NCBI GenBank assembly: GCA_020847635.1
Contig: JADLBQ010000086.1
Coordinates: 1 to 64,000, forward strand
DNA from: Bacteroidia bacterium
GTDB taxonomy: Bacteria > Bacteroidota > Bacteroidia > AKYH767-A > OLB10
DNA: 64,000 nt
Reading direction: 5' to 3'
Shown one piece after another: positions 8,181-15,927 of this stretch. The notes under the pieces are model-generated. The model ran no database searches. It was not told the DNA's origin and saw only the letters and a program-made list of their open reading frames with translations. The position numbers and the translations under genes are program-made. The number at the start of each line of letters is the position of its first letter. Positions within the stretch are counted from its first letter, which is position 1.

Positions 8181-9305
8181 TTATCTCTTCAATGAGTTGT
8201 AAAGACTCAACAGTTCGCCTTTAAATCGCGGCCATGACAAATCGTTTTTAAGCTTCCTGAAATTCTCTTTCAAGGCAATAGGGTCTTTGGGTGCAAAAAG
8301 ATTCTCAATTGTTTTAGCAAAACTTGCCGGATTCAGTTCGGAGCAGATCAAGCCGGTCTTATATTGCTCTACCTGCTCGTACAAGCCACCAACACGTGTA
8401 ACAATGAGCGGCACCTCGTAATACATAGCAATAGCAGCTACTCCGCTCTGGGTAGCCTGCAAATAAGAGAGTGTACACGCATCAGCTGCTGAAAAAAGCA
8501 GAGTTGTTTCTTCCATTCCAATGTATCGGTTCAGAAAGATAATGCGATCTGATAAGCCCAGGTGGCTGATCTTTTCTTCAGATGATTTTGAGTCCTCGTA
8601 CCATTCTCCTGCTATAATCAGCTGGTATGAGTTATCCAGTTTTGAGAATGCTTCAAGCAATAAATCCAGTCCTTTGTATTTTCTGACAAATCCATAATAT
8701 AGCAAGATCTTTTTATCAGGATCAATGTTGAGTTTCCGACAGGCTTCATCTCGCGAGACCTTACTTCCAAAATGATCATAAAGCGGATGAGGAGAAGATC
8801 GGAATTGCGCATCAGACTTTAATTTTCTCAAGTCTTCGGCAACCTGCGAACTCATGACTAAAAATCCGTCATGTCTGTTCAGAAAGTACTTAGTTAATAA
8901 CAGGTCACCGGCATGCCTTTCATGAGGAATGACATTGTCGAGTATAGCAATCCGGATACATTTCTTTTTTAAAAATGAAGCAACTGTGCCGAAAGCCGGA
9001 CCGAAGAACGGCATCCATAATCTGGAAATAAACAATTCGGGTTGCCACTTTTGGATGAGTGATGCAGTTCTGTACCAGCTCAATGGATTAACCGCATCCA
9101 GCGATCTTTCGGTTACCATACTGCCGGAAGCATCATTCTGCTGAACAAATTGTGTTTTACCCGGAAATAAAAAGGAAGGGTACTGTCTTGAAAAATTAAA
9201 AGCTTTTATTTCATGTTCTTTCTCCAGTTCTCTGAATAATCTGCCGCTGAATTGTGCGATTCCTCCGCGGTAGGGATAAAAAACAGAGAGCATTGCAATT
9301 TTCAT
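8181..9305 (-). CDS. Glycosyltransferase family 4 protein
   Basis: Predicted cytoplasmic GT-B retaining glycosyltransferase, 374 aa. The N-terminal domain starts with a Rossmann strand and a Gly-rich loop (MLSVFYPYRGGIAQF). The C-terminal domain (from about residue 195) has the typical KILLYYGFVRKYKGLDLLLEA strand-loop-helix and the nucleotide-sugar segment around SYLQATQSGVAAIAMYYEVP followed by VGGLYEQV. The usual E-x7-E is degenerate. It is the last gene of a four-gene minus-strand run (GT2, sigma factor, esterase, GT4). The acceptor and sugar cannot be inferred; surface polysaccharide or glycolipid assembly is the likely setting. Confidence 0.85.
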   Translation of the reverse strand: MKIAMLSVFYPYRGGIAQFSGRLFRELEKEHEIKAFNFSRQYPSFLFPGKTQFVQQNDASGSMVTERSLDAVNPLSWYRTASLIQKWQPELFISRLWMPFFGPAFGTVASFLKKKCIRIAILDNVIPHERHAGDLLLTKYFLNRHDGFLVMSSQVAEDLRKLKSDAQFRSSPHPLYDHFGSKVSRDEACRKLNIDPDKKILLYYGFVRKYKGLDLLLEAFSKLDNSYQLIIAGEWYEDSKSSEEKISHLGLSDRIIFLNRYIGMEETTLLFSAADACTLSYLQATQSGVAAIAMYYEVPLIVTRVGGLYEQVEQYKTGLICSELNPASFAKTIENLFAPKDPIALKENFRKLKNDLSWPRFKGELLSLYNSLKR

Positions 9306-9349
9306 AGGAACAACTCAGCAGATAATAAAGGTATTTTCATGATGGTGGT

Positions 9350-10015
9350 TCAAGGTACTGTAATCTTCTGGTTTAATGCAGAGATGACATCAGGCTTGAG
9401 TTCATGTTTCCCGTCAAAACGAAACGGAATAAAAGGAATTTTATGATGTCGGAGATATTCAAAATCCTTTTCAAATACTTCCTCATCAACAAATTCATCT
9501 TGATTGCTGTAAACAAACCATATTCTTGACTTCTTTGCAAATTGTAGAATTATATTTTCATCAATGTCTTTTGGAAATTCACATGAATGAATAATCAGTT
9601 CATCTACCCGTTTGTCCGTCAGGAAAGCCCAACGGGCGGCAGCAGCACCTCCTTGTGAGAATCCAAATACAATAATCTTATCGGGGATTCCTTTTAATCG
9701 TTTCAGAAGATCATTATAAAGTAAATCAAGGTAGCGGATATTATCAGTAATGTCATCCATACGCTCAACTTTAGTCATCCACGAGGCTCCTACATTTCCG
9801 AAATATCCTTTCATATAGAAGCGTGACAAGGCTTCGGGTGCAGCAATGAGGATACCCGGTTTGATAACAGGTTCAAAATTTAGAATAAACGAAGGTGCCA
9901 GCTGAGAGTAACCGTGCAAAACAATCCAAAGGTTGCTGACAGGCTGCTTCAGGTCACCTGAAATTGTATAACGGGCTGTTTTTGAAACTTCAATCCGATA
10001 GTTGTGATCCGACAT
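9350..10015 (-). CDS. Alpha/beta-hydrolase esterase
   Basis: Serine esterase of the small carboxylesterase/phospholipase type, 221 aa and without a signal peptide, so probably cytoplasmic. The catalytic triad can be read: Ser in GFSQGG, Asp in SNQDEFVD, His in DGKHEL near the C-terminus. LHGYSQLA supplies the oxyanion region. Only 3 bases separate its ATG from the sigma-factor stop, so it is co-transcribed and probably translated by coupling. The substrate is unknown; acyl esters of lipids or xenobiotic carboxylic esters are possible. Confidence 0.85.
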   Translation of the reverse strand: MSDHNYRIEVSKTARYTISGDLKQPVSNLWIVLHGYSQLAPSFILNFEPVIKPGILIAAPEALSRFYMKGYFGNVGASWMTKVERMDDITDNIRYLDLLYNDLLKRLKGIPDKIIVFGFSQGGAAAARWAFLTDKRVDELIIHSCEFPKDIDENIILQFAKKSRIWFVYSNQDEFVDEEVFEKDFEYLRHHKIPFIPFRFDGKHELKPDVISALNQKITVP

Positions 10016-10018
10016 GAA

Positions 10019-10669
10019 TCAGATTTCGTCCGATTGGTTGGAAATAATCTGAAACAGAAATTCCCTAGCTCTGAATAATTGTGCTTTTACTGTTCCTAAA
10101 GGAAGTTTCATGATTTCAGCAATTTCTTCGTACGAATATTCCTTAAAATAGCGAAGCTCCACTAATTGACGATAGCGGGGTTTAAGTTGCTCAACTACTT
10201 CACGCATAATTTTGATTTTCTGTTCACGGATTAATTCTTCTTCAGGTGTCATTCGCTCAGACCTGACCTCGATTATGATTTCTGACCCGTCATTGGTTGT
10301 GATTGTACGGTCGTAGGTCATAATCATTTTCTTTTTTTTCCGGATAAAATCTATACAGTTATTGGTTGCAATCTTAAACAGCCATGTACTGAAAGCAAAA
10401 TCCGGAGTGTACTGTCTTAGTTTCTTAAAAGCTTTCCCGAATGCTTCAATAGTAAGATCATCAGCATCATCGCGGTTGTTAACCATCTTTAACAACATAA
10501 AATAAATTGAATCACGATAGCGATCCATCAGTTCTGCATACGCAGACTGGTCAGCATTATTCAATGCCTGCTGAATCAACTGGTAATCATGAGCCGCTTT
10601 TTCAGAGAAATTCGGTTTCATTGTCTCAGTAACTGTTTTTTTTGGAGCGGCTTTCTTTTTCACTTCCAT
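10019..10669 (-). CDS. RNA polymerase sigma factor, sigma-70 family (ECF-like)
   Basis: Two-domain sigma factor of 216 aa. Region 2 lies at about residues 45-115 (DRYRDSIYFML...NRDDADDLTIEAFGKAF...FSTWLFKIATNNCIDFIRKKKK), and region 4 at about 160-205, with the helix-turn-helix YSYEEIAEIMKLPLGTVKAQLFRARE. Between them is an acidic linker with SERMTPEEELI. The first 20 residues are a Lys-rich tail (MEVKKKAAPKKT) beyond the usual family start. No anti-sigma factor is next to it. The start lies inside the 3' end of the GT2 gene (10-base overlap), so its expression is tied to that glycosyltransferase gene. Confidence 0.9.
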   Translation of the reverse strand: MEVKKKAAPKKTVTETMKPNFSEKAAHDYQLIQQALNNADQSAYAELMDRYRDSIYFMLLKMVNNRDDADDLTIEAFGKAFKKLRQYTPDFAFSTWLFKIATNNCIDFIRKKKKMIMTYDRTITTNDGSEIIIEVRSERMTPEEELIREQKIKIMREVVEQLKPRYRQLVELRYFKEYSYEEIAEIMKLPLGTVKAQLFRAREFLFQIISNQSDEI

Positions 10670-11787
10670 TTATATTTTTTATTAATCAGGTTCGACAATG
10701 CCAAAATAGGGTAGATTAGTGTAATAAAAGCATCAAAGAATACAGTAAATATCAACAATCCTTTTTCTTTAAGTTTTGCTAATGACAATGCCGTAACAGG
10801 CCATTGAACCAGCATCCGTACTGCAAAAACACCGGCTGCTAACCGGTAATCAGCTTTCAGAATCAGCAAAGCAATAAAAGAAGCATAAAATAAAAAGTGT
10901 GACAAAAAAAACAAACCTAGCAACCAGCGATGGCTTATTTTGTAATAAGCAGAAGTACTTAAATGCCTGCGCTTTTGAGCCCACCATTGAAAAAAGGATT
11001 TTTTGGCTATTGAATAGGTAAACGATTCCGGTTGAAGCTGAATAACAGTATTTGATTTTGTTGCAGTAAGGTTTACAAATAGGTCATCATCTCCTGAAAG
11101 AATGTGCTGATGCCTGGCAAAACCTTTGTTTTTAAAAAACAAGGATTTTGTATAAGCCAGATTTCTGCCTGTGCCCATGTAGGGCATGCCTGCCAGTGCA
11201 AAGGAGAGATATTGCATTGCATTAAATGCCGTATCATAACGGATCCAGTAGTTCAGGAAATTGGATTCCCTGCGGTACGCACCGTATCCAAGAACAATCT
11301 GCGTTGTATCGCCTAACGGTGAGGCCATAAGTGAAGCCCATTTTGAAGATGCCGGATAGCAGTCAGCATCGGTAAAAACCAGCTTTTCGTTTTCTGCACC
11401 TTTAATTCCGATGGCTATGGCAAATTTTTTCCCATGCCTGTATTTTTCCTGCTCAATCAGGGTTATGACTTTTAACTGGCTGTAGGCATCAGCATATTCT
11501 TCCAGTGCTTTTTCTGATCCATCCCATGAACAATCATTTACAACTACAACCTGAAAGGTTTCGTGTTCCTGTTCAAGTACCTGGCTAAGAAAATTACGAA
11601 GATTGTTCAACTCATTTTTAGCAGCAATGATGATTGAAAATGGTTCCGGATTCACTGTTTTCTGTTTTGGCCTGTAAAAGGCAAGTTTGCTGAAAACAGT
11701 CAGGTAGTAAACAAGCTGAATTAAGGCAGCACTGCATGCCACTAGGAAAATAATGCGGATAACCGTATCTTCAGGAAGAAACATCAT
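10660..11787 (-). CDS. Membrane glycosyltransferase family 2 protein
   Basis: Inverting GT-A glycosyltransferase with a membrane helix at the N-terminus (about residues 8-30) and two or three at the C-terminus (about 290-360); 375 aa. The catalytic core shows the nucleotide-binding start FSIIIAAKNE, the metal-binding DxD in FTDADC, the general-base region SGDDDLFV, and WWAQKRRHLS in place of the processive (Q/R)xxRW motif. This arrangement resembles polymerising or lipid-linked GT2 enzymes. First gene of the operon containing the sigma factor, esterase and GT4 gene. Two adjacent ATG codons are possible starts (11787, 11784). Confidence 0.88.
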   Translation of the reverse strand: MMFLPEDTVIRIIFLVACSAALIQLVYYLTVFSKLAFYRPKQKTVNPEPFSIIIAAKNELNNLRNFLSQVLEQEHETFQVVVVNDCSWDGSEKALEEYADAYSQLKVITLIEQEKYRHGKKFAIAIGIKGAENEKLVFTDADCYPASSKWASLMASPLGDTTQIVLGYGAYRRESNFLNYWIRYDTAFNAMQYLSFALAGMPYMGTGRNLAYTKSLFFKNKGFARHQHILSGDDDLFVNLTATKSNTVIQLQPESFTYSIAKKSFFQWWAQKRRHLSTSAYYKISHRWLLGLFFLSHFLFYASFIALLILKADYRLAAGVFAVRMLVQWPVTALSLAKLKEKGLLIFTVFFDAFITLIYPILALSNLINKKYKWK

Positions 11788-11794
11788 TGATGGA

Positions 11795-11802
11795 CAAAGC
11801 TA
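11795..11802 (-). promoter_or_regulatory. -7 promoter box of the GT2-sigma operon
   Basis: TAGCTTTG on the minus strand, an exact TAnnTTTG match, ends 7 bases before the first ATG. This predicts a leader of about 0-4 nt for the whole operon. Confidence 0.6.
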
Positions 11803-11828
11803 CTGGTGCATCACTGACAGATGCTTCA

Positions 11829-11836
11829 TACATTTG
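11829..11836 (+). promoter_or_regulatory. -7 promoter box of tgt
   Basis: TACATTTG, exact consensus, 26 bases before the TTG start of tgt. It lies back to back with the divergent box of the GT2 operon, 26 bases away. Confidence 0.55.
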
Positions 11837-11862
11837 GCAAAATATCAACAAGCTGTTTTTAG

Positions 11863-12999
11863 TTGAAAACGAATTTCTCAATAGAAGCTACTGATTCAGA
11901 AAGCTGGGCCCGTGCTGCTGTCTTTACTACTGCTCATGGCAGAATTCAGACTCCCATATTCATGCCTGTCGGGACAGCAGGTACGGTAAAAAGCATTGAT
12001 CAGCATGATCTGATTGAAGATGTTAAAGCTCAGATTATTCTTGGAAATACCTATCACCTGATGCTGCGTCCGGGCACTGAAGTTCTTGCTAAAGCAGGAG
12101 GCCTGCACCGCTTTATGAACTGGAATCAACCGTTGCTGACAGATAGTGGTGGATACCAGGTATTTTCACTTAGTCAAACGAGAAAGATTACCGAAGTTGG
12201 TGTAAAGTTCAATTCTCACATTGACGGGTCCAAACAGTTTCTCTCGCCCGAAACATCAATTGATATTCAACGAATCATAGGTGCGGATATAATTATGGCT
12301 TTTGATGAATGTACAGCCTATCCTGCCTCGCATCTTCAAGTCCGGAAATCCATGCAGTTGACACATCGCTGGCTGTCGCGTTGCTGCGTTCATTTTGATG
12401 CACAACAACCATTGTATGGCTTTCATCAGATGCTGTTTCCAATTGTGCAGGGAGGTGTTTATAGTGATCTGAGAAGGGAATCAACAAAAGTAATTTCAGA
12501 TTTTGACCGAGAGGGAAATGCAATTGGCGGGCTGTCGGTGGGTGAACCTGCTCAGTTAATGTATGAAATAACCGAATTAGTCTGCCATGAACTGCCCAAG
12601 GGAAAGCCCCGGTACCTGATGGGAGTTGGAACACCGGCAAATATTCTGGAATGTATTGCCCTGGGTGTAGATATGTTTGATTGTGTGATGCCAACCCGTA
12701 ATGCGCGAAATGGAATGCTTTTTACACGAAATGGGATTATGAATATGAGGAATAAAAAATGGAAAGATGATTTTTCAGCTATCGAGGAGGGGGGAGCATC
12801 TGTTGTAGATGAATCCTATTCAAAAGCATACCTCCGGCATTTGTTCGTTAGTCATGAACTGCTAGCAGCCAGAATAGCTACACTTCATAATCTTGCTTTT
12901 TACAGGTGGCTGGTTACAGAATCACGGCAACGCATTATCAATGGAACTTTTTCCAGCTGGAAAAATGAAATGGTAAATCGGGTTGGTCAGCGCCTCTGA
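11863..12999 (+). CDS. tgt: tRNA-guanine(34) transglycosylase lacking the zinc-binding cysteines
   Basis: Exchanges guanine-34 of Tyr/His/Asn/Asp tRNAs for a queuosine precursor. Protein of 378 aa. The active site is intact: LTDSGGYQVFSLS with the general-acid Asp, IVQGG, and the nucleophile Asp in MFDCVMPTRNARNG. Where most bacterial enzymes have the CxCxxC zinc cluster, this protein reads EEGGASVVDESYSKAYLRHLF with no Cys; the downstream His (LHN) remains. The start is TTG: no ATG lies upstream in frame, and KTNFSIEATD aligns with the usual N-terminus. The 3' end overlaps the convergent division gene by 13 bases. Confidence 0.93.
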   Translation: MKTNFSIEATDSESWARAAVFTTAHGRIQTPIFMPVGTAGTVKSIDQHDLIEDVKAQIILGNTYHLMLRPGTEVLAKAGGLHRFMNWNQPLLTDSGGYQVFSLSQTRKITEVGVKFNSHIDGSKQFLSPETSIDIQRIIGADIIMAFDECTAYPASHLQVRKSMQLTHRWLSRCCVHFDAQQPLYGFHQMLFPIVQGGVYSDLRRESTKVISDFDREGNAIGGLSVGEPAQLMYEITELVCHELPKGKPRYLMGVGTPANILECIALGVDMFDCVMPTRNARNGMLFTRNGIMNMRNKKWKDDFSAIEEGGASVVDESYSKAYLRHLFVSHELLAARIATLHNLAFYRWLVTESRQRIINGTFSSWKNEMVNRVGQRL

Positions 13000-13319
13000 T
13001 TACTTTTTTCAGGTTCTTTCTCAATAATCAGAAAGATATCCTCATTCTCTTTTTTCATCAAGTATTTTTCACGGGCAAACTTTTCCAGTTTCTTTTTGTC
13101 ACCCATCAGCGCATCCAGATCTTGTTTGTTCTTTTCTATTTCGGTCAGATAATAGGCTTTCTTTTCTTCCAGTTCGTTAAGTTGTTTCCGGTATCGGTAT
13201 TGAGTAATCAGGCTGTTTTGATCAAAAAATGAAATCCAGACTAAAAACAGGATAAGGGTAATAACGTATTTGTTTTTTAGGTATGGAAGTGCTTGTTTTA
13301 ACCTGTCCTGAATTCTCAT
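12987..13319 (-). CDS. FtsB/DivIC-family septum formation protein
   Basis: Small bitopic divisome protein of 110 aa. It has a short basic N-terminus, one membrane helix (YVITLILFLVWISFF, about residues 19-33), then a periplasmic coiled coil (LEEKKAYYLTEIEKNKQDLDAL) and the family hallmark KLEKFAREKYLMKKENEDIFLI, corresponding to the E-x-AR-x-x-x-x-M segment of FtsB/DivIC. It stabilises FtsL/FtsQ-type complexes at the septum in other bacteria. It stands alone, with a perfect promoter box four bases before the ATG, so its mRNA is predicted to be leaderless. Its last 13 bases overlap the tgt 3' end. Confidence 0.88.
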   Translation of the reverse strand: MRIQDRLKQALPYLKNKYVITLILFLVWISFFDQNSLITQYRYRKQLNELEEKKAYYLTEIEKNKQDLDALMGDKKKLEKFAREKYLMKKENEDIFLIIEKEPEKSNQRR

Positions 13320-13323
13320 AAGT

Positions 13324-13331
13324 CAAAATTA
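13324..13331 (-). promoter_or_regulatory. -7 promoter box of the divIC-like gene, predicted leaderless
   Basis: TAATTTTG on the minus strand, an exact match, then ACTT and the ATG. Only four bases separate box and start codon. Confidence 0.62.
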
Positions 13332-13417
13332 AACGCAGCCTGCATAAAAGTATTGGCCGGATGAATTAGAAATTAACAAAAGCAATGTTGGTAAAGCGAC
13401 TTGTATAGCAAGTGCTT

Positions 13418-14452
13418 TTAAGAGGCAACCTGGCAGTCCAAACAGAATCTCATTGTATTCAAACCATCGGCATAGTCTTCTAATCCGGGTTGCTGAGTCT
13501 TACCAAAAGGAATATCACCGGGCTGTTGTGAAACAATGCATTGGATCAGTTCAGAATGATCAGATAGCCATTGTCGGAGTGCTTTCTCATTCTCATAATA
13601 ACTGAAGTGCAGTACTGAAACAGGGGATGCAATGCTCACATCTTCTTTGAGAATTACAAAGTTGTTAGTCAAAAAGCTAATTTTATTGAGCAGGAATACA
13701 GCTCTGTAGTAATCGTAGTTATTCATGTAGCGGTTATGCTGCATTAAACCACCCCACGACTGCAACACTTCAAAGAGGTTATTAAAGGAATAACCTGGCG
13801 GAACGTATAGCTTTGAAACATTCCGGCAACCCAGTCCGAAATAATCCAGAATGTCATGTCCCAGAGCAATCAGCTCTTCTTTGCTTTCCTTTCCGGTTAG
13901 TATGGCAACTCCGTTTCTGTTTTTTCGGATAATATGAGGAATGGACGAGAAGTAATACTGAAAATACCTGGCAGTGTTATTGCTTCCGGTTACAATAACT
14001 GCATCGGGTTTATGAATTTTCTCAACCCACCATAAGGAGTCTTTCCAGTTTTTATAATGTGAGACCAGCAACTCACCCAACCATTTAACAAGGATAGAAT
14101 CATCTGAAGAAAGTTTGACACTTGCCTGGTTACCCGAACTCAGAACACATAATAAATCGTGAAACCCAACAGCAGGAATATTACCTGCCATGATAATTCC
14201 AATATTTTTTTTCTGTGATGAGAATGGACGTTCAGCATACTGAGCCAGCCAGTTCTTTAATTTATTTTCTTCGAGCATGGCAGTAATTGACTCCAGCATC
14301 CGTAACTGATTCTCTGGAGTAAACCAGCTGTTTTTTGAATAGGCACGGCCGATGACTTCAGCTAGGGCACAATCAACCTGGCTGCGATAATTCTGAACTC
14401 CGAGCATCAGTGAATCTCTGAACTCAGACAATACAGGCAGGAGTGATGTCAT
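13418..14452 (-). CDS. Acyl-CoA reductase, LuxC family
   Basis: Reduces an activated fatty acyl group to an aldehyde using NADPH, by homology to LuxC and the aldehyde-dehydrogenase fold. Length 344 aa, shorter than luminescence LuxC (about 480). The catalytic Cys lies in FGLGCRNVSKLYVP (around residue 207), preceded by the nucleotide-binding segment NIGIIMAGNIPAVGFHDLL and VTGSNNTAR. No other lux or wax-ester gene is nearby, so the aldehyde's fate is unknown. Monocistronic, with a perfect promoter box 7 bases before the ATG. It could serve plasmalogen, alcohol or signal-lipid synthesis; that is inference. Confidence 0.82.
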   Translation of the reverse strand: MTSLLPVLSEFRDSLMLGVQNYRSQVDCALAEVIGRAYSKNSWFTPENQLRMLESITAMLEENKLKNWLAQYAERPFSSQKKNIGIIMAGNIPAVGFHDLLCVLSSGNQASVKLSSDDSILVKWLGELLVSHYKNWKDSLWWVEKIHKPDAVIVTGSNNTARYFQYYFSSIPHIIRKNRNGVAILTGKESKEELIALGHDILDYFGLGCRNVSKLYVPPGYSFNNLFEVLQSWGGLMQHNRYMNNYDYYRAVFLLNKISFLTNNFVILKEDVSIASPVSVLHFSYYENEKALRQWLSDHSELIQCIVSQQPGDIPFGKTQQPGLEDYADGLNTMRFCLDCQVAS

Positions 14453-14459
14453 TATTTTT

Positions 14460-14467
14460 CAAAAGTA
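14460..14467 (-). promoter_or_regulatory. -7 promoter box of the LuxC-type reductase gene
   Basis: TACTTTTG on the minus strand, exact consensus, followed by AAAAATA and the ATG (7-base gap). Predicts a nearly leaderless mRNA. Confidence 0.62.
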
Positions 14468-14501
14468 GAAAAGATCAGCCTGTCAGCAGAAACAATAAAA
14501 T

Positions 14502-15887
14502 TTATTTTCCGATACAAAAGTGGCTAAAGATATGATCCAGCAGGTTTTCTGTGGTAATGGTACCTGCAATCAGACCAAGCTGATTCAGGGCATGCCGCAG
14601 ATCTGCTGCAATCAAATCGTGTGAACGGTGGTCTTTTAATCCCTGCAGAGCAGCTTCAAGTGAAGCTTTTGTCTGAATTAATGCTTCGTAGTGTCGTGAA
14701 TTGGTAATAACAAGCGGCCCGGCTTCCTTTATTCCAAGCAGAAAGGGTTCTGACAATTTTCTTTTTAATTCTTCAATTCCTTTTTCATATTTGGCTGAAA
14801 TGAAAAGACCGTTCAACGATTGGAATTTCTTTTTTATATCCTCTGAAACGAGATCTGATTTATTGGCACAAGTGATAAATTCAGTATGAGCAGATGCCGA
14901 TGATTTCAAACTCTGAATTTCATGTTCAACCTCATCAACTGTCATTTCATTCATATCAAAGAGATAAATAACAATACGGGCTTGTTTTATTTTCTCAAGA
15001 GTTCGTTCAACTCCGATTTTTTCGATTTCATCTTTTGCATGACGGATTCCGGCAGTATCAATAAATCTGACCCGGATTCCATCAAAAATCATTTCTTCTT
15101 CAATGGTATCGCGGGTAGTACCGGCTATGGGAGAGACAATGGCTCTTTCATCCTGAAGCAGGTTGTTTAGCAGAGTTGACTTCCCTGAATTGGGTCTTCC
15201 GGCAATTACAACCGGGATTCCGTTACGGATTGCATTTCCGGTTTCAAATGAGTGGATCAACATCTGAATCCGGTTAAGTGTTCTTTCGATGGTAAGCTCA
15301 AGCTGTTTACGGTCAGCAAATTCAATATCTTCTTCGCTAAAATCTAATTCAAGTTCAATGAGCGAGGCAAAACCAATCAGTTCATCACGAAGCAGGCCAA
15401 TGGCTTTTGAGACCCCCCCTTTCATCTGATTCAGAGCCAGCTGATGAGCAGCTTCGGAAGATGAAGCAATCAGATCTGCCACAGCTTCTGCCTGCGAGAG
15501 ATCCATTTTCCCGTTTAGAAATGCTCTTAATGTAAATTCACCCGGATTGGCTGTACGGATTCCGTTGTTTAACAGCAGTTTTATTATTTTCTGAATAATA
15601 AAGGGAGATCCATGACATGAAATCTCTATGATATCTTCACCGGTAAAAGAGTTTGGAGATTTAAAAGCAGTAATTAATACCTCGTCAATAATGGTATCAG
15701 CATCAACCAATGTACCTAGGTGAACGGTATGCGAGTCAATCTGAGTGAAGCATACAGGTTTATTTTTTTTTCTGAAAATCTTTTCAATTACAGGAAATGC
15801 TTCTTTTCCTGAAATACGAATTACAGCAATAGCTGCTTTGCCTGGTGCAGTTGCAAGAGCGGTAATGGTATCGTAGTTCGGAAGCAT
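14502..15887 (-). CDS. mnmE: tRNA uridine-5-carboxymethylaminomethyl modification GTPase MnmE
   Basis: With MnmG, installs the cmnm5 group on wobble uridine-34 of tRNAs. The 461-aa protein has an N-terminal tetrahydrofolate-binding domain (about residues 1-118), a helical domain, and an inserted G domain: GRPNSGKST (G1), GTTRDT (G2), DTAG (G3), NKSD (G4). It ends in CIGK, carrying the catalytic C-terminal Cys. The ATG at 15887 is chosen: the longer frame begins with a TTG that lies inside the promoter box. The gene is separate from mnmG here. Isolated transcription unit. Confidence 0.95.
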   Translation of the reverse strand: MLPNYDTITALATAPGKAAIAVIRISGKEAFPVIEKIFRKKNKPVCFTQIDSHTVHLGTLVDADTIIDEVLITAFKSPNSFTGEDIIEISCHGSPFIIQKIIKLLLNNGIRTANPGEFTLRAFLNGKMDLSQAEAVADLIASSSEAAHQLALNQMKGGVSKAIGLLRDELIGFASLIELELDFSEEDIEFADRKQLELTIERTLNRIQMLIHSFETGNAIRNGIPVVIAGRPNSGKSTLLNNLLQDERAIVSPIAGTTRDTIEEEMIFDGIRVRFIDTAGIRHAKDEIEKIGVERTLEKIKQARIVIYLFDMNEMTVDEVEHEIQSLKSSASAHTEFITCANKSDLVSEDIKKKFQSLNGLFISAKYEKGIEELKRKLSEPFLLGIKEAGPLVITNSRHYEALIQTKASLEAALQGLKDHRSHDLIAADLRHALNQLGLIAGTITTENLLDHIFSHFCIGK

Positions 15888-15896
15888 ATCAGCAGA

Positions 15897-15904
15897 CAAA
15901 GGTA
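15897..15904 (-). promoter_or_regulatory. -7 promoter box of mnmE
   Basis: TACCTTTG on the minus strand, exact consensus, 9 bases before the ATG at 15887. It excludes the upstream TTG at 15899 as a start. Confidence 0.6.
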
Positions 15905-15927
15905 TCTATCTGCTGTTGGAAAATTTA

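Noticed and set aside
8181-11787. A complete exopolysaccharide locus around the glycosyltransferases
   Set aside because: Two glycosyltransferases lie in an operon with a sigma factor and an esterase, but no flippase, polymerase or export gene is present.
13418-14452. A bioluminescence (lux) cluster
   Set aside because: Only a LuxC-type reductase is present; no luciferase or LuxD/LuxE-like gene lies nearby.
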